A DNA stretch of 64,000 nucleotides from Streptomyces ficellus (GTDB lineage Bacteria; Actinomycetota; Actinomycetes; Streptomycetales; Streptomycetaceae), in assembly GCF_009739905.1 (NCBI RefSeq), contig NZ_CP034279.1, forward strand, positions 496,001 to 560,000. Direction: 5' to 3'. Under the pieces are notes generated by a model. That model made no database searches. It saw nothing but the letters and a program-made list of their open reading frames with translations, and was not told the DNA's origin. This document shows positions 58,459 through 64,000 of this stretch, piece after piece. The translations under genes and the position numbers were made by a program. How positions within the stretch are numbered: the stretch's first letter is position 1; each line of letters starts with the position of its first letter.

Positions 58459-59166
58459 TCAGGCTCGGGGCCCCTTGGAGGTGAGGACGCAGTCTCCGCA
58501 GTAACCGGCCCCGCGGACGCGGTAGTAGAGGCAGCAGCTGCGGCGGCGGTACGTGAGGGGCTGGGCGGTGAACGCGCCCGCGCCGGCCAGCGGCTCGCGC
58601 TCCAGCAGGGCGGTGGCGAGCGGGACCGGTGGGTGCGGGGCGCCGGGGGCGTGGGCGAGCAGCACCCGGACGGCGCCGATGAGGGCGGAGGCGGCGTTGC
58701 CGCGCAGGGCGTGCGGGGAGACGCCGTAGTGCCGGCGTACGGCGTCGGCCAGCGGCAGCAGGTTGCGGACGACCACGGCCTCGTGCAGGCCGTCGGCCAG
58801 GCCGTCCGGGGCGGCGGCCGTGGTGGTGGCTTCGGGGAGCCAGAGGTCGATGGGGCCCGATTCGGGCGTCCGCCACCACAGCCGGCCGGGCGCGAGGTCG
58901 GGTACGCGCCCGGTGAGGGAGGCCGTCGCCAGGCCGATCGACCACAGGCGGGCGGCGGTCCCGATGTGCAGGGTGGAGGCGGCCACCCGCCGCTGGCCGG
59001 TGCCGAGCCGCCGCGCCACGGCCTCGACGTACCGGTCCAGCACCTCGTGGTCCCCGTACAGCTCGGAGAGCGGCCGGTAGCGGGAGGCGTCCGGCCGGGG
59101 GCCGTGGGACACCGCGAAGTAGGGGCCGATGGCGGACACGCGGGCGAAGACGTCGGTGGTCACCAT
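58459..59166 (-). CDS. FhuF-type 2Fe-2S ferric/metal reductase-like protein
   Basis: A 235-residue cytosolic protein. The C-terminus has RRRSCCLYYRVRGAGYCGDC, the CC-x10-CxxC cluster signature of FhuF siderophore-iron reductases; the N-terminal two-thirds is the weakly conserved FhuF domain (AASTLHIGTAARLWSIGLA, LRGNAASALIGAVRVLL). It transfers electrons to a chelated metal. Here it is about 150 bases downstream of a cobalamin riboswitch and divergent from B12-dependent mutase genes, so a role in cobalt/cobalamin reduction is more likely than siderophore release. ATG at 59166; GTG at 59163 is an alternative. Confidence 0.82.
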   Translation of the reverse strand: MVTTDVFARVSAIGPYFAVSHGPRPDASRYRPLSELYGDHEVLDRYVEAVARRLGTGQRRVAASTLHIGTAARLWSIGLATASLTGRVPDLAPGRLWWRTPESGPIDLWLPEATTTAAAPDGLADGLHEAVVVRNLLPLADAVRRHYGVSPHALRGNAASALIGAVRVLLAHAPGAPHPPVPLATALLEREPLAGAGAFTAQPLTYRRRSCCLYYRVRGAGYCGDCVLTSKGPRA

Positions 59167-59329
59167 GTGCGTACCGCCCGGGTCAGTGCGTGGAAGGCAG
59201 CGGGGCGCACGACGCCGTCGCCGACGGGCCGTGGTCCGTCGCCGCCCGCGGACGCCGGCAGGCCGTCACGCGTACGAGGGCACACGGGTGCCACCGTCCT
59301 CTCTCGGGGAAGTCCGCCCCGGTCCATCG

Positions 59330-59495
59330 AGGTGCGACGGCGTGAGTCTCCTGACTCGGGATCGACGCTCCCCCGGCCTTCCCGCCCCTCTACGGGGCCG
59401 TGGCCATGGCGGGTTCGCTCCCCCTGCACAGTGGCGGTACCGTGCCGGAATCTCACCGGCTTCCTCGTTCCGCCGTCGCTGGTCGGACCGCAGCA
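59330..59495 (-). ncRNA. Cobalamin riboswitch
   Basis: On the minus strand the RNA contains GCCGGTGAGATTCCGGCACG then GGTACCGCCACTGTG, the conserved core, and GAGTCAGGAGACTCACG, the B12 box (plus-strand 59341-59357), closing with GCCGTCGCA. Order and spacing match the cobalamin aptamer. The expression platform should lie at about 59285-59330, where GGGG/CCCC can pair, before the FhuF-type gene at 59166. Boundaries are approximate. Confidence 0.85.
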
Positions 59496-59630
59496 TCCCA
59501 GACCGTGACCCGGCGCGCCAGCGCGTCTCCGTAGTACGAGGCGCCCGCGATGATCAAGGGCTGGCGAAGAGGGCAAGGTCACAGCCGTGCCCTCTGCTGC
59601 TCCTTTGGGCATGTGCCCTAGCATCCGAGC
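59496..59630 (+). promoter_or_regulatory. Upstream region of mutA
   Basis: This 135-base stretch separates the riboswitch from the mutase genes. No ribosome site precedes the mutA ATG at 59631, but TAGCAT (59619-59624) lies seven bases upstream, the position of a -10 for a leaderless transcript. No clear -35 is visible. Confidence 0.35.
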
Positions 59631-61441
59631 ATGACGGTCCTGCCTGATGACGGGCTCTCGCTGGCCGCCGATTTCCCTGCCGCGACCCACGAGCAATGGC
59701 AGCGCCTGGTTGAGGGCGTGCTGCGCAAGTCGGGCAAGGAAGCCGAAGGCACAGCAGCCGAAGACGCATTGTCCACCGCGCTGGAGGACGGGCTGCGCAC
59801 GCGCCCCCTCTATACGGCGCACGACACCGCCCCCGAGCCCGGTTTCCCCGGTTTCGCCCCGTTCGTACGGGGTGGCCGGGCGACCGGGAACACCGCGGGC
59901 GGCTGGGACCTGCGCCAGCGGTACACCGTGGCGGCGGGCGACGCCGTGCTCGGCGACCTGGAGAACGGCGTCACGTCGCTCTGGCTCGTCGTCGGTGAGG
60001 GCGGCCTGCCGGTGTCGTCGATCGAGCGTGTCCTCGACGGCGTCCACCTCGACCTGGCGCCCGTCGTCCTCGACGCCGGACGCGACGTCCAGGACGCCGC
60101 GGACGCGCTGCTGCGGCTGTACGAGCGGCGGGGCGTCGACCGCGGCGCGGCGCGCGGCGGCCTCGGCGCCGACCCGCTGGGGTACGAGGCCCGCACGGGC
60201 CGGCCCTGCGACATCACGCCCACCACGGACCTGGCGCACCGGTGCGCCGAGGGCTACCCGGGCCTGCGGGCCCTGACGGTGGACGCGCTGCCGTACCACG
60301 AGGCCGGCGGTTCGGCCGCGCAGGAGCTGGGCGCCTCGCTCGCCACCGGCGTCGCCTACCTGCGCGAACTGACCGGGGCGGGGCTGCCGGTGGAGCGGGC
60401 GTGCGCCCAGCTGGAGTTCCGGTACGCGGCCACCGCCGACCAGTTCCTGACGATCGCGAAGTTGCGCGCCGCGCGCCGCCTGTGGGCGCGCGTGGCAGAG
60501 GTGTGCGGAGCGGTCGGCGCCGGTGCGCAGGTCCAGCACGCGGTGACCTCGCCCGTGATGATGTCGCGCCGCGACCCGTGGGTGAACATGCTGCGGACGA
60601 CCATCGCGACCCTGGGCGCGGGTGTCGGCGGCGCCGACGCCGTCACGGTCCTCCCCTTCGACCACGCCCTGGGGCTGCCGGACGCCTTCGCCCGGCGCAT
60701 CGCCCGCAACACCTCGACGATCCTCATAGAGGAATCGCACCTGTCCCGGGTCATCGACCCGGCCGGCGGGTCCTGGTACGTGGAGCGCCTGACCGACGAA
60801 CTGGCGCACGCGGGCTGGGAGTTCTTCCAGTGGATCGAGCGGAACGGCGGCCAGGCCACGGCCCTGCGCTCGGGCCGGCTCGGCCAGGAGCTGGCGGACA
60901 CCTGGGCGGCGCGCGGCGCGAAGCTGGCCAAGCGGCGCGAACCCATCACCGGCGTCAGCGAGTTCCCGCACCTGGCGGAGCGGGCCGTGGAGCGCGAACC
61001 GGCGCCCGAGGGCCCGGCCGGCGGGCTGCCCCGCGTGCGGCGCGACGAGGCGTTCGAGGCGCTGCGCGCCCGCTCCGACGCCCACCTCGCCGCCACCGGC
61101 GCCCGGCCCCGTGTCTTCCTGGCGACGCTCGGCCCCGCCGCGGCGCACTCCGCGCGCGCCACGTTCGCGTCCAACCTGTTCCAGGCGGGCGGCATCGAGC
61201 CCGTGTCGGACGGCACCTTCGAGGACAGCGGCGCCACCGAGGCCTGCCTGTGCTCCAGCGACGCCCTGTACGAGGAGCGGGCGGCGGCGACCGCCGCGGC
61301 CCTCAAGGCGGCCGGGGCCCGGCACGTGTTCCTGGCGGGCCGCCCGGGCCCGTGGGACGCGGACGTCGACGGCCACGTCTTCGCGGGCTGCGACGCCGTC
61401 GCCGTACTCTCCGCCACCCTCGACCGCATGGGAGTGTCCTG

Positions 61442-61442
<1 letters not shown>
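59631..61442 (+). CDS. mutA: Methylmalonyl-CoA mutase, small (beta) subunit
   Basis: A 603-residue subunit of the heterodimeric mutase interconverting succinyl-CoA and (R)-methylmalonyl-CoA, supplying polyketide extender units or degrading propionate/branched acids. The barrel domain (about 50-450) contains [16 protein letters not shown] segment [20 protein letters not shown], and [20 protein letters not shown]. The C-terminal B12-fold (about 480-603) begins [19 protein letters not shown]; it lacks the DxHxxG cobalamin ligand, as expected for the small subunit. Its stop overlaps the mutB start by one base. Confidence 0.93.
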
Positions 61443-63618
<2,176 letters not shown>

Positions 63619-63622
<4 letters not shown>

Positions 63623-64000
63623 TCGATCTCGACACCTATGTGAAGGGCGTACGGGAGGGTAAGCGGGCCCTCGTGGCCCGGGCGATCACCCTGGTGGAGT
63701 CGACCCGGCCCCAGCACCGGGTGCTGGCGCAGGAGTTGCTGACCGAGCTGCTGCCGCACAGCGGCCGGGCCCGGCGGATCGGCATCAGCGGGGTGCCGGG
63801 GGTCGGCAAGTCGACCTTCATCGACGCGTTCGGCACCATGTTGACGTCGCTCGGGCACCGGGTCGCGGTGCTCGCGGTCGACCCGTCCTCCAGCCGGACG
63901 GGCGGTTCGATCCTCGGTGACAAGACACGGATGGAACGCCTGGCGGTGGACCCCGCGGCGTTCATTCGCCCCTCCCCCACCGCCGGCACGCTCGGCGGCG
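63619..64000 (+). CDS. meaB: MeaB-type GTPase, mutase-protecting chaperone, cut by window end
   Basis: The first 127 residues of a G3E P-loop GTPase that gates cobalamin loading and protects the mutase from inactivation. Visible motifs: [20 protein letters not shown] (Walker A), [20 protein letters not shown] and [15 protein letters not shown] at 63619 overlaps the mutB stop (GTGA). About 190 residues are missing beyond the edge. Confidence 0.93.

Noticed and set aside
58200..58460. SigK-type promoter before the fasciclin gene
   Set aside because: I could not find a convincing -35/-10 pair with known spacing; only a repeated ATCGCTTCA was visible.

Overview
The window is a stretch of actinobacterial, almost certainly Streptomyces, chromosome. 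Base composition is very GC-rich, wobble positions are almost always G or C, GTG and TTG starts are common, and TTA codons are nearly absent (I found two inside genes). Family content also fits: SpoIIE/PP2C phosphatases, CASTOR/POLLUX-like channel, DUF1206, several ECF sigma factors, a NACHT NTPase and a LAXTG wall protein. I saw no tRNA, rRNA, insertion sequence, prophage or CRISPR array.

Layout. 1-5.7 kb: a GH15 glucoamylase/trehalase-like enzyme (C-terminus cut by the window edge), a ketopantoate reductase-type protein, an antibiotic-biosynthesis-monooxygenase (ABM) domain membrane protein and a secreted subtilase with a P-domain. 5.7-17.4 kb: a DUF1206 membrane protein, an unusual sigma factor fused to a zinc-finger, membrane and CAP segment, then a signalling and stress set (methanogen output domain protein, two PP2C phosphatases, a basic amino acid decarboxylase, a CASTOR/POLLUX-type channel) and a small secreted protein. 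17.8-26.5 kb: a compact exopolysaccharide cluster that looks like a rearranged, single-membrane Pel system. It has a secreted PelA-type deacetylase, a PelF-type glycosyltransferase, a polytopic membrane protein, a LegB-type nucleotide-sugar dehydratase/epimerase, a nucleotidyltransferase, a second SDR epimerase and a GH114 endo-alpha-1,4-polygalactosaminidase lipoprotein. Its first gene carries a TTA (bldA) codon in the signal peptide.

26.5-38.9 kb holds lipid and oxidation genes: a 2OG-Fe(II) oxygenase, an alpha/beta hydrolase fused to an acetoacetate-decarboxylase-like domain, a FabF-type ketosynthase, an acyl-CoA desaturase, a cytochrome P450 next to a cyclooxygenase/diol-synthase-like heme dioxygenase, a ferredoxin-NADP reductase fusion and an AurF-type diiron oxygenase. 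Together they suggest a bacterial oxylipin pathway. 39-50 kb is mixed: a membrane-anchored lipoprotein-like protein, an EEP-family hydrolase, a GNAT acetyltransferase with a possible leader peptide, a DUF418-like membrane protein, a small secreted protein, a NACHT NTPase, a two-gene ABC transporter and a secreted amidase-domain protein.

50-58.4 kb holds envelope and ECF-sigma genes: a class A PBP whose transpeptidase motifs look degenerate, an operon of LAXTG surface protein, SigE-family sigma factor and Pro-rich membrane protein, an MFS exporter, and a SigK/RskA pair beside a fasciclin (MPT70-type) protein. 58.4-64 kb is a cobalamin locus. A FhuF-type 2Fe-2S protein sits behind a cobalamin riboswitch and diverges from mutA-mutB-meaB (methylmalonyl-CoA mutase and its GTPase chaperone, cut by the window end).
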